A stretch of 64,000 nt of DNA from 2-01-FULL-39-10-A sp964525395. GTDB lineage: Bacteria > Patescibacteriota > Microgenomatia > Levybacterales > UBA12049. Below the pieces are notes generated by a model. That model made no database searches. It worked only from the letters and a program-made list of their open reading frames with translations, and had not been told where the DNA came from. This document shows positions 1 to 6,764 of the stretch, piece by piece. The DNA lies in NCBI GenBank assembly GCA_964525395.1, contig CAZGGU010000002.1, positions 37,452-101,451 on the forward strand, in the 5' to 3' direction. Position 1 is the first letter of the stretch; every line of letters begins with the position of its first letter. A program made the position numbers and the translations under genes.

Positions 1-44
1 GAACCACCATCTGTAAAAATCTTAATTAGCTTCAAATCATGCAT
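1..44 (-). CDS. RNase H-like protein, N-terminal fragment
   Basis: The gene runs off the left edge; only the first 14 codons are visible. They read MHDLKLIKIFTDGG, where the beta-strand followed by TDGG matches the first catalytic-aspartate strand of RNase HI-type folds (IYTDGS in the family). A GGAG ribosome-binding sequence lies about 8 bases upstream of the ATG. RNase HI cleaves the RNA of RNA-DNA hybrids. With so little sequence the family call rests on one motif; another RNase H-fold protein is possible. Confidence 0.5.
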   Translation of the reverse strand, partial: MHDLKLIKIFTDGG

Positions 45-237
45 GTTCGTTCTCCGTTTCTAGTAATATTCAATGGTTTAGCGATTTGAAGACAAATCGT
101 TCGATAATTTTTTAAATTTGTCCTAGTTTAACAGTCAAATCGTTAGACTATATTTCTGAAAACGGCCTACAAAACCTATTCTAGCAGATAATTGGAGTTA
201 CTATTCGAGGATTGTTCATGAAACGGAACACGAACAT
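43..237. repeat. Imperfect 18-bp inverted repeat bracketing an intergenic region
   Basis: Bases 43-60 and 220-237 are reverse complements with two mismatches (right arm GAAACGGAACACGAACAT). Between them lies a perfect 7-bp hairpin (CGATTTG, 82-88; CAAATCG, 93-99) and a further CAAATCGTT copy near 136. The left arm contains the start codon and ribosome-binding site of the RNase H-like gene, and the right arm ends about 10 bases before the HD-gene promoter. Function unknown; a shared operator or the ends of a small element are options. Confidence 0.5.
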
Positions 238-246
238 AAACTCTGC

Positions 247-252
247 TATAAT
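247..252 (+). promoter_or_regulatory. Extended -10 box of a leaderless promoter
   Basis: TGCTATAAT ends at 252, followed by six bases and then the ATG of the HD gene at 259. Transcription would start at or next to the A of the start codon. No good -35 is visible, which is usual for extended -10 promoters. Confidence 0.7.
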
Positions 253-258
253 CGCTTT

Positions 259-747
259 ATGAATAATTTCGATAATGAATTTGAGGACGCAATTAGATTT
301 TTAACAAATAACATGCCGGCAGCGGAAGACTTAGAAAAGCCAACACTTTTTCATTCTTTAAGAGTCGGTGTTTATCTTTATACAAATAACTACAGCAGGG
401 AAATATGCATTGCTGGTTTATTGCATGATTTAATTGAAGATTCTGAAGTAGATGAAAAAGAGATAGAAGAAGATTTCGGAAGAGAAGCTGCTCTACTTGT
501 TCAGGCAAACTCCAAAAATAAAGAGCTAGAAAATGTATACGAAGATCTGATAAGTAGGTGCATTAAAACGGGGGAGAGTGCTTTAATTGTAAAAGCTGCA
601 GACATATTGGATAACTACAACTACTACATAAGAATTAATAACGCTGGAGGACTAGATTATGTAAAGATGATTTCATCCATATTGCTTAAAGAAAAACCTG
701 ATGAATTTAAAGACCCGATCTTTGAAGAATTAAAGTTAATAAAATAG
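259..747 (+). CDS. HD-domain phosphohydrolase (RelA/SpoT HD-like)
   Basis: A 162-residue protein with the metal-binding pattern of HD hydrolases: H32 (FHSLRVG), H56-D57 (GLLHDLIEDS) and a later aspartate in AADILDN near residue 115. The HD-x3-ED arrangement resembles the (p)ppGpp hydrolase domain of SpoT/Mesh1-type proteins, but no synthetase or TGS domain follows, so it is a stand-alone hydrolase. The substrate cannot be told from sequence; (p)ppGpp or another nucleotide is likely. The ATG is six bases after an extended -10 box, implying a leaderless mRNA. It converges on the jag-yidC operon with only 7 bases between the genes. Confidence 0.7.
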   Translation: MNNFDNEFEDAIRFLTNNMPAAEDLEKPTLFHSLRVGVYLYTNNYSREICIAGLLHDLIEDSEVDEKEIEEDFGREAALLVQANSKNKELENVYEDLISRCIKTGESALIVKAADILDNYNYYIRINNAGGLDYVKMISSILLKEKPDEFKDPIFEELKLIK

Positions 748-754
748 GGGATTA

Positions 755-1201
755 TTAGCGAGGCCTTACTACGAGGGTTCTTTCTTTTCCTTCTCCGACT
801 GATTCTGAGATTACTTGATCATCTTCTTGAAATCTTAAATGGACAATTCTTCTTTCCCAAGGCTTAAGGTTTGGGAGAAAAATTTCTCTATTTTCTGAAA
901 GAGCTCTTTCTTTTGTTTGAGCTGCTAAATTATCTAGATAATCTGAGCGGTTCTTTTTATAATCTCCAACCTCTACTGAAACTCTTTTATATTCACCATT
1001 ATTCTTAGCAAGCATTAGAGAAATAACTAGCTGAAGTGCATCTAGAGTATCTCCATGATGACCAATTATTAGTCCTGGATCTTCTGATGAAATTACCACA
1101 TCAAGCATTTCTTCGTTTTCTGTTACTTCAAATGAATCGGTAATGCCGACTGCTTCAAAGAGGTCTTTTATTATCTGTTCGTTAGTTTTTTCGCCTTTAG
1201 C
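755..1201 (-). CDS. jag: KH-R3H RNA-binding protein KhpB/Jag
   Basis: A 149-residue protein with a KH domain (GLIIGHHGDTLDALQ around residues 45-60; the family GxxG loop reads GHHG) and a C-terminal R3H domain (NLKPWERRIVHLRF, then ESVGEGKERTLVV). KhpB binds RNA and influences cell-wall synthesis and division in Firmicutes. The N-terminal Jag_N domain of longer homologues is absent. The ATG at 1201 is preferred over the upstream ATG at 1225 because a GGGGAGG ribosome-binding site lies between them. It overlaps the 3' end of yidC by 31 bases and is the last gene of the rpmH-rnpA-yidD-yidC-jag cluster. Confidence 0.88.
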   Translation of the reverse strand, partial: AKGEKTNEQIIKDLFEAVGITDSFEVTENEEMLDVVISSEDPGLIIGHHGDTLDALQLVISLMLAKNNGEYKRVSVEVGDYKKNRSDYLDNLAAQTKERALSENREIFLPNLKPWERRIVHLRFQEDDQVISESVGEGKERTLVVRPR

Positions 1202-2022
1202 CATAAGTCTTCCATTCCTCCCCATCCGGAGATTTTATATTGCTGTATGATACCAAAAATCGAGAAAGTATTCCAGTAGAGAGATAAACCGAAAGGCAAA
1301 GTAAAGGAAAAGATGCCAATCATGACAGGGAAGATGTATGCTGACTGTTTTTGGAATACTGTAGCGAAATCATCCTGGCCTTTTTTATTGGCAGGGAGTT
1401 TAAGCTTAGGATCTTCTGGTGGAGTAGAGAACATCATCTTAGACTGCACAAACTGGAAAAGACCTGTAATTAGTGGTATTGCAAGACCAATAATGATAAG
1501 CATTAACATTCCCTCTTTGCTACCTTCGGTAAAAAGCTGTTGTGGACTTTTACCCAAAGGGATACCAAAAAAATAAGGGTCCCATTTATCCTTTAATGCA
1601 AGCGGGGGAATCACAATGCTATTTATATAAGAAACAACCTCATTTGGACTTTTATGCACAACTGAATTTAAAACATTGTATAAGCCAAAAATAATTGGGA
1701 GCTGAATAAGAGTAGGGAGACATCCTGCGAGGGGATTGATGCCATGCTCTTTATAAAGCTTTTGGGTTTCTTCTTGAATTCTTTTTGAGTCGCCTTTGTG
1801 CTTAGACTTAATGTGTGAAATGTGGGGCGCAATCGCCTGCATTTTCTTCGATGTTTTCATTTGCGCATTGATAAAGGGGTAGAGGATTAAACGAATTATC
1901 ATGGTTAAACCAATAATGGCAAATCCAAGCGCATAAGGAACATGAAGAGCAAATAGGACCTGATAAATAGCAACTAAAACATTAATGATGGGGTGAATTA
2001 TTATAGTATTAAATATTTCCAT
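1171..2022 (-). CDS. yidC: Membrane protein insertase YidC/Oxa1
   Basis: A 283-residue, short-form YidC without the large periplasmic domain of Gram-negative enzymes. Five hydrophobic segments can be seen, with the conserved groove arginine in the second (GLTMIIRLILYPF), a long positively charged cytoplasmic hairpin (KMQAIAPHISHIKSKHKG), the family pattern NPLAGCLPTLIQLPIIFGLY, and a charged tail. It inserts membrane proteins with or without SecYEG. It sits 3 bases after yidD in the origin-proximal operon. Confidence 0.95.
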   Translation of the reverse strand: MEIFNTIIIHPIINVLVAIYQVLFALHVPYALGFAIIGLTMIIRLILYPFINAQMKTSKKMQAIAPHISHIKSKHKGDSKRIQEETQKLYKEHGINPLAGCLPTLIQLPIIFGLYNVLNSVVHKSPNEVVSYINSIVIPPLALKDKWDPYFFGIPLGKSPQQLFTEGSKEGMLMLIIIGLAIPLITGLFQFVQSKMMFSTPPEDPKLKLPANKKGQDDFATVFQKQSAYIFPVMIGIFSFTLPFGLSLYWNTFSIFGIIQQYKISGWGGMEDLWLKAKKLTNR

Positions 2023-2024
2023 TA

Positions 2025-2231
2025 TTATGAACTAAAGGGCTGGCATTTAAGAATTCTCGCGAATCCTAAGGCTGAACCCTGAATGACACCTTTCTCAAGA
2101 ATCATTCTTTTAGTGTATCTTGAACAGGTCTCTTCAAATCTACATCCAAAACCTGGTCCAAGAATGTTTATTATAGCTGTTGAGATGAAAATTTGGTAGA
2201 AGGAAATAATTTTTACTGCAATATGTCTCAT
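2025..2231 (-). CDS. yidD: Membrane protein insertion efficiency factor YidD
   Basis: A 68-residue protein with the YidD signature CRFEETCSRY (family CRFxPTCSxY) and a C-terminal KCQPF. It helps YidC-dependent insertion at the inner face of the membrane. The amphipathic N-terminus (MRHIAVKIISFYQIFIS) is typical. The proline of the signature is replaced by glutamate, a minor departure. It overlaps the rnpA stop by 4 bases and precedes yidC by 2, so the three are translationally coupled. Confidence 0.92.
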   Translation of the reverse strand: MRHIAVKIISFYQIFISTAIINILGPGFGCRFEETCSRYTKRMILEKGVIQGSALGFARILKCQPFSS

Positions 2232-2554
2232 TTTAGTAATTTTTCTTGTTTTAAAACTTCAATTAATATTTTTTCAGTATCCACTCGATCAACTTCTACT
2301 ATTTCTTTTTTAAGATAAAACGCTAAATCAAAGCCTTTTTCAATATTCTCTAGCTTTTCCTCGATTATACTCCTAACTTTTCTTTTTGCGGAATTTCTAA
2401 CCACAGCAGATGAAGAAACTTTTTTTGAAACGATGAAACCAAATCTAGAGCATTCTGAATTATTTTGACTTATTTTCAGATTAAATAGGGGAGTAGCAAT
2501 GTTTTTGGAACCAGACAAACTAAAACTAGTCAGCCTGTTTTCTTTTTTGAGCAT
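2228..2554 (-). CDS. rnpA: Ribonuclease P protein component
   Basis: A 108-residue basic protein with the RNase P protein fold pattern: an N-terminal FSLSGSKNIATPLFNLKI strand region, SRFGFIVSKKVSSSAVVRNSAKRKVR (family RNRxKRxxRE helix, here RNSAKRKVR) and a C-terminal LAFYLKK strand. It binds the catalytic RNA of RNase P, which matures tRNA 5' ends. Its start codon overlaps the last base of rpmH, the usual arrangement. The second arginine of the RNR motif is a serine. Confidence 0.93.
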   Translation of the reverse strand: MLKKENRLTSFSLSGSKNIATPLFNLKISQNNSECSRFGFIVSKKVSSSAVVRNSAKRKVRSIIEEKLENIEKGFDLAFYLKKEIVEVDRVDTEKILIEVLKQEKLLK

Positions 2555-2694
2555 TAAACAGTAAGCCTTGTTCTACCTGATTGCCTTCTTCTTTTAAGAA
2601 CTTTTCTACCACCATTGTCGCTCATTCTTGCCAGGAATCCGTGTTTTCTAGCTCTTTTAATTTTCTTGAGTTTTCTGAACTTCTCCATAGGCAT
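2554..2694 (-). CDS. rpmH: 50S ribosomal protein L34
   Basis: A 46-residue highly basic protein containing RARKHGFLARMSDNGGRKVL and ending GRTRLTV, diagnostic for L34. A longer reading from 2754 adds 20 residues that are not part of L34, so the start is placed at 2694 (MPMEKF); the next Met at 2688 is also possible, and a TATACT -10-like box just upstream would suit a leaderless or near-leaderless mRNA. First gene of the leftward origin operon, divergent from dnaA. Confidence 0.92.
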   Translation of the reverse strand: MPMEKFRKLKKIKRARKHGFLARMSDNGGRKVLKRRRQSGRTRLTV

Positions 2695-2746
2695 AAAGTA
2701 TATCAAATTAGCCTCTTTTTTAAAAGTGGTAAAAAAAGAGCTGGTT

Positions 2747-2819
2747 TTATCCACTTAAGCTTATTGACAGCAGGGCGCCCTGATTTGATAAACTGCAAAA
2801 ACTAGCTATGTTATCCACA
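2747..2819 (+). promoter_or_regulatory. dnaA promoter with DnaA boxes and palindromic spacer
   Basis: TTGACA (2764-2769), 17-base spacer, GATAAA (2787-2792), then dnaA at 2808. The spacer contains a perfect 12-bp palindrome CAGGGCGCCCTG (2771-2782). A DnaA-box-like TTATCCACT (2747-2755) precedes the -35 and a perfect DnaA box TTATCCACA (2811-2819) directly follows the dnaA ATG. Autoregulation by DnaA, as in many bacteria, is likely; the palindrome may serve another repressor. Confidence 0.7.
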
Positions 2820-4160
2820 ATTGATCAACTTTGGGAAAAAGTACTTGCCGAAATACAAACTGAAGTTTCAGGTGCCAACTTTTTAACACTCTTCAAAAAC
2901 ACCACACTTTTGTCCCTGGAGGATAAAGTTGCCACTATTTCCGCTCCTAGCCCTATGATAATTGATTTACTTAATAAGCGTTTTTATGAAATTACCAAGA
3001 AAGTAATCGACAAACACACAGGGGAGGATGTAAAGATTATTTTTGTTCCTAAAGCCATACAAAAACCCAACACTAATCCAGCTGACCATGGCCCGCTTTT
3101 TTCTGCCTTACAACCAGTAGAAAAACCTATTGGCCACCTGCCAAGAGTGCGCCCTGATTTTATTTTTCAAAATTTCGCTGTTTCGGGATCCAACCAGCTG
3201 GCTTTCGTTTCTGCGAATACTGTGGCTAAAAAATTAGGAACCACATATAATCCTCTGTTTATTTATGGTCCCGTAGGGGTGGGCAAAACCCACTTAATGC
3301 ATGCTGTGGCCAACGAAGCATATGCAGATGATCCTAATAGAAAGATTATGTATATAACTAGTGAGGAGTTTACCAATGAGGTAGTTGAGGCAATTAGAAC
3401 CAACGACACAGCAAGAATGAAGCGTAGATTTAGGAACTTAGACCTTATCATGATTGATGATATTCAGTTCGTAGCCGGCAAGGAAAGAGTACAAGAAGAA
3501 CTTTTCCACACCTTCAATATCTTGGTGGATAACCAGGCCCAGATTATCCTAACCTCAGACCGCCCACCCTCAGAACTCCGCAAGGTAGAAAAAAGATTAG
3601 TATCTCGTTTTTCTGGAGGGCTCACGGTCGATATTGATTCTCCTGATTATGAGCTGCGTTGCGCCATCCTGCTTACAAAGGCTAAAAAATTTAACTTTGA
3701 TTTAGATATAGAGACCGCCAAGATAATTGCATCTAAAACGGAAGATACGAGAGAACTTGAAGGACTGCTTCTTCGAGTTATGTCAGAAGCATCAAGCGAG
3801 GAGGGAAACCTTAGTCCGGATATGGCTAAAAAGGCGCTTTCAGCTAAAAGAGAAACTCCTCGTACTATGTTTCCTGAAGAGGTAATTAAAATCCTTTGCG
3901 AGTTCTACGGCGTAAAGCCTACGGCTCTCAAAGGCGACAAAAGAGACGCCAAACTAGTGCGCGCTAGGCAAACTTGCATGTTTGTTCTTAAAAAAGAGGG
4001 GGGACTTACTTATGCTGAGATTGGAAACCTTCTGGGAGGCAGGGACCACACTACAGTAATGCATGGAGTGGAAAAGATTGAACTACTTTTGGCTAACGAA
4101 AAATATACAGAAGAAGCCTTGGGAATAAAAGAAGTCCACACTAGGGCTGTGGAAAACTAA
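2808..4160 (+). CDS. dnaA: Chromosomal replication initiator DnaA
   Basis: A 450-residue DnaA with all four regions: N-terminal domain I, a linker, the AAA+ domain with Walker A GPVGVGKTH (about residues 153-161) and Walker B LIMIDDIQF, sensor and arginine-finger stretch (KRLVSRFSGGL), and the C-terminal DNA-binding helix-turn-helix ending in GGRDHTTVMHGVEKI, the DnaA-box recognition signature. It binds DnaA boxes and melts oriC. DnaA boxes lie within its first codons, at its 3' end and in the gap before dnaN. Confidence 0.98.
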   Translation: MLSTIDQLWEKVLAEIQTEVSGANFLTLFKNTTLLSLEDKVATISAPSPMIIDLLNKRFYEITKKVIDKHTGEDVKIIFVPKAIQKPNTNPADHGPLFSALQPVEKPIGHLPRVRPDFIFQNFAVSGSNQLAFVSANTVAKKLGTTYNPLFIYGPVGVGKTHLMHAVANEAYADDPNRKIMYITSEEFTNEVVEAIRTNDTARMKRRFRNLDLIMIDDIQFVAGKERVQEELFHTFNILVDNQAQIILTSDRPPSELRKVEKRLVSRFSGGLTVDIDSPDYELRCAILLTKAKKFNFDLDIETAKIIASKTEDTRELEGLLLRVMSEASSEEGNLSPDMAKKALSAKRETPRTMFPEEVIKILCEFYGVKPTALKGDKRDAKLVRARQTCMFVLKKEGGLTYAEIGNLLGGRDHTTVMHGVEKIELLLANEKYTEEALGIKEVHTRAVEN

Positions 4161-4306
4161 AATTATTATGCACAATCTGACTCACTCAAATCTAGGCACA
4201 TTCCATCCACATTACTTTTCCACCAGTTATCCACATAAATCTAGCCACACTTCGTTGCTTTTTTCCACTTTTCCTGGTAACCTACTACAACTACAAATTT
4301 ATATAT
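4148..4306. other. Predicted oriC between dnaA and dnaN
   Basis: The 146-base gap between dnaA and dnaN, plus the dnaA 3' end, holds a cluster of DnaA boxes. Perfect ones are TGTGGAAAA (4148-4156, reverse of TTTTCCACA), TTATGCACA (4166-4174) and TTATCCACA (4227-4235). One-mismatch copies are TTTTCCACC (4216-4224) and TTTTCCACT (4261-4269). An A/T-only run follows just before dnaN (about 4296-4308), a candidate unwinding element. Divergence of the flanking operons supports the origin here. Confidence 0.85.
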
Positions 4307-5425
4307 ATGTTTGAAATCACAATTCTCTCTGATAAGTTAAAGTCTGGATTGTCATTTGCTAACCATGCAATTTCTTCTAGATCTCAATTGCCAATTCTCT
4401 TGAATTTTCTCTTACAAACTAAAGACGGAAAACTGGAGATCCATGCAACAGACTTGGAAATAGGAATTATTTATAAGACTCCTGTAAAAATTGATGGAGA
4501 AGGGGGAGTAACGGTTTCAGCTAAAACATTTCTCGATCTAGTATCTAGCGTAAACAAAGACAAGATATCTCTTAAGAAAGATGTAGATACGCTTTTCTTA
4601 ACAGCAGAGAAATTGAAAACTTCATTTCCAACCATCTCCGCTGCTGATTTCCCCAAACTATATTCTGAGCTAGGTGAAAAAAGAGCAGAGTTTGATAAAG
4701 ATGCGCTCGAGAAAGAGTTGTCTAAGATCGTGTTTGCTGCTGCTATGGACGCAGCAAGACCAGAGCTATTAGGAGTTCTTATTAAACAGGAAAAGGGGAG
4801 TAAGGGTTTGACTTTGGTAGCTACCGATGGATTTAGATTATCACTTAAAAAAGGTTTTGGTGGTGGATCAGTGGCTAGCGAGGAAGCCAGCTTCCTAATA
4901 CCCGCAAGAGTTATCAAGGAAGCACTCAGTCTTAAGGATGATAAGCAAAAAATTGAAATTTACACCCCAGAATCTAGTAACCAAGTTATTTTTGATACAC
5001 CCGAAGCTACAATTGTTGGACGCCTGATTGAGGGGACATACCCTAATTACGAGAATATCATCCCTGAAGATTTTGCCACCAAAGTCGAATTTGATCGCGA
5101 AGAAGTTTTAAACGCAGTAAGGCAATGTTCAATCTTTGCTCGTGAAGCTGCCAATATTATAAAAATGTCCATAATGAGCGATAAGGTCGTTTTTAGTGCA
5201 TCGGCTTCAGCGGTTGGGGATAATGAAGTAGAGGTGGAGGCTAAAGTAGATGGGGAAGAAAATCAAATAGCTTTTAATTCTAAGTACCTTATCGATTTTT
5301 TAAATAGCATCACTGATGAGAGAATTATTTTTCAAATGAATGGACCATTAACCTCTGGCGTATTTAAAATAGTGGGGGATGAATCGTTTTTGCATCTAAT
5401 AATGCCTATTCAGATAAAAGATTAA
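4307..5425 (+). CDS. dnaN: DNA polymerase III beta sliding clamp
   Basis: A 372-residue protein with three repeated clamp domains; recognisable stretches include LEIHATDLEIGI in domain I, LVATDGFRLSLK in domain II, and the C-terminal HLIMPIQIK, the conserved ending of beta clamps (YVVMPMRL in E. coli). The dimeric ring tethers polymerase to DNA. It follows dnaA across oriC. Its 3' end overlaps the convergent gene at 5422 by 4 bases. No recF or gyrB follows, a departure from the classic dnaA-dnaN-recF-gyrB order. Confidence 0.97.
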   Translation: MFEITILSDKLKSGLSFANHAISSRSQLPILLNFLLQTKDGKLEIHATDLEIGIIYKTPVKIDGEGGVTVSAKTFLDLVSSVNKDKISLKKDVDTLFLTAEKLKTSFPTISAADFPKLYSELGEKRAEFDKDALEKELSKIVFAAAMDAARPELLGVLIKQEKGSKGLTLVATDGFRLSLKKGFGGGSVASEEASFLIPARVIKEALSLKDDKQKIEIYTPESSNQVIFDTPEATIVGRLIEGTYPNYENIIPEDFATKVEFDREEVLNAVRQCSIFAREAANIIKMSIMSDKVVFSASASAVGDNEVEVEAKVDGEENQIAFNSKYLIDFLNSITDERIIFQMNGPLTSGVFKIVGDESFLHLIMPIQIKD

Positions 5426-6048
5426 TTTGCTTCAGCCGAAGGAGTAGTCGAGAGATTTAGCTCTGGTGCAATATTAACCATAAAACTCTGTTGATTTTGA
5501 GGAGCGAAATATAATATTTCTCCGACATCTTTTCCATCACTTTTTATACCGACACCTTTAGTTAAGAAAATATCCCAAGGATAACCGTCGTTTAATTCAA
5601 ATAGAGTCATGTTCGGTTTTCCATATTCTGACTTGAACTCAGAAACTGTCTTTCTATAATTCCCATAAACATTTTCAGTTGAATAAACAACTAGATTGTT
5701 TTTAACAAGAATTACATTCTGGTGGGATTCAACTGGTGTTTTATAAAACAGGTAGGTTTTATCTGTAGTTCTTTTTATTTCATTTGCTTTGCCATTTATT
5801 TTTTGCGCCTCAGCAAAATTAGTTTTACCTGGGGTTATTTTATTAATTTGTGAGTATTCTGTTTCAAGCGCCTCTGTAGTAGAAGAATTTAGAGCTGGGG
5901 AAGGGGAGGGTGAATTATTCCCTCCTGGAACAAATGAAGTGCCGCTGACGATTGAAATTACCAATAGAATAAAGGCAATAATTGAGAATATGCCAATTAA
6001 AAACATTGTAATTATTATTTTTTTGTCTGGTAAATCAAATCCATCCAT
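5422..6048 (-). CDS. Single-pass membrane protein at the end of the T4SS operon
   Basis: A 208-residue protein with a short cytoplasmic N-terminus, one strong membrane segment (residues about 10-33, IIITMFLIGIFSIIAFILLV), a Ser/Pro/Thr linker, and an extracytoplasmic domain of about 140 residues rich in beta-strand-like sequence. I do not recognise the family. It is the last gene of the tightly packed minus-strand operon, overlapping the preceding zincin gene by one base, which ties it to the secretion apparatus. A substrate, pilot or surface subunit are all possible. Confidence 0.7.
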   Translation of the reverse strand: MDGFDLPDKKIIITMFLIGIFSIIAFILLVISIVSGTSFVPGGNNSPSPSPALNSSTTEALETEYSQINKITPGKTNFAEAQKINGKANEIKRTTDKTYLFYKTPVESHQNVILVKNNLVVYSTENVYGNYRKTVSEFKSEYGKPNMTLFELNDGYPWDIFLTKGVGIKSDGKDVGEILYFAPQNQQSFMVNIAPELNLSTTPSAEAN

Positions 6049-6764
6049 TATTTAAAAGAATATCCTCCAAATATATTATTTTTCACCCAATTTTCTCCGA
6101 TAGGGCAGCTTCTGCTCCCCTGAGAAACAATTTGATCTGCCATAAATTCAGCCATACTCTCATTTGAGCCGCTTATATTTCTACCCAAGCTTCTTGCATA
6201 GGATGTGTCATATGTGTAGAAAAAATAAGGCGGAAACAATCCAGAAGCAAAAGTGTAGCAGTTTTTGTCCTTGTTGTATGCTTGAGATTCAAATTGTTGA
6301 AAAAGCCTCATGTGGCCATTTCTAATAATGTGACCAGATTCATGAACTAGTCTTGCTTTTCTCTCGCTATTGCTTGCACAGCTTAAGCTATAACTTCTCA
6401 ATGTTAGCGTACTTGTTCCATCACCGTTGGATTGAACAGTTGCGGGGCATCCTCCTTCGCCAGTTGATATAAATTCAAGTCTGGTTGGGCCTGAACTCCT
6501 CAATAATTGTTTATATTTGGGAGCAGCTGATGCTTCAAGATATATTTTATAGACATCCTGAAGATATGCTTTAGGAGGATTCCCTTGTACTATTATGTTG
6601 AAGTCATCTCTTAAGCATTTAGCGGGATTGTCTAAGCAGGCTTGTGTGGGTTTTACTCCACTTCCAACAATAAGCCTTAAGACTGACTGATCAGCTGCGC
6701 GAGCGCTTGAAGAACTTATCAATAAAAGAAAAATTGGTAAGAAAATTATTAAGATTTTTTTCAT
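6048..6764 (-). CDS. Secreted zincin-type metallopeptidase (putative) in the T4SS operon
   Basis: A 238-residue protein with a signal peptide (MKKILIIFLPIFLLLISSSSARA) and a zinc-binding HESGH motif in LVHESGHIIRNGH near residue 140. About 60 residues later comes NESMAEFMADQIV, resembling the ExxAEFxAE helix that supplies the third ligand in anthrax lethal factor/PPEP-like (M34-type) gluzincins. Six cysteines suggest an exported, disulfide-bonded protein. Fold and activity are inferred from these motifs only. It overlaps its upstream neighbour by 4 bases (ATGA), so it is made together with the VirB4 operon, perhaps to process pili or surface proteins. Confidence 0.65.
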   Translation of the reverse strand: MKKILIIFLPIFLLLISSSSARAADQSVLRLIVGSGVKPTQACLDNPAKCLRDDFNIIVQGNPPKAYLQDVYKIYLEASAAPKYKQLLRSSGPTRLEFISTGEGGCPATVQSNGDGTSTLTLRSYSLSCASNSERKARLVHESGHIIRNGHMRLFQQFESQAYNKDKNCYTFASGLFPPYFFYTYDTSYARSLGRNISGSNESMAEFMADQIVSQGSRSCPIGENWVKNNIFGGYSFK

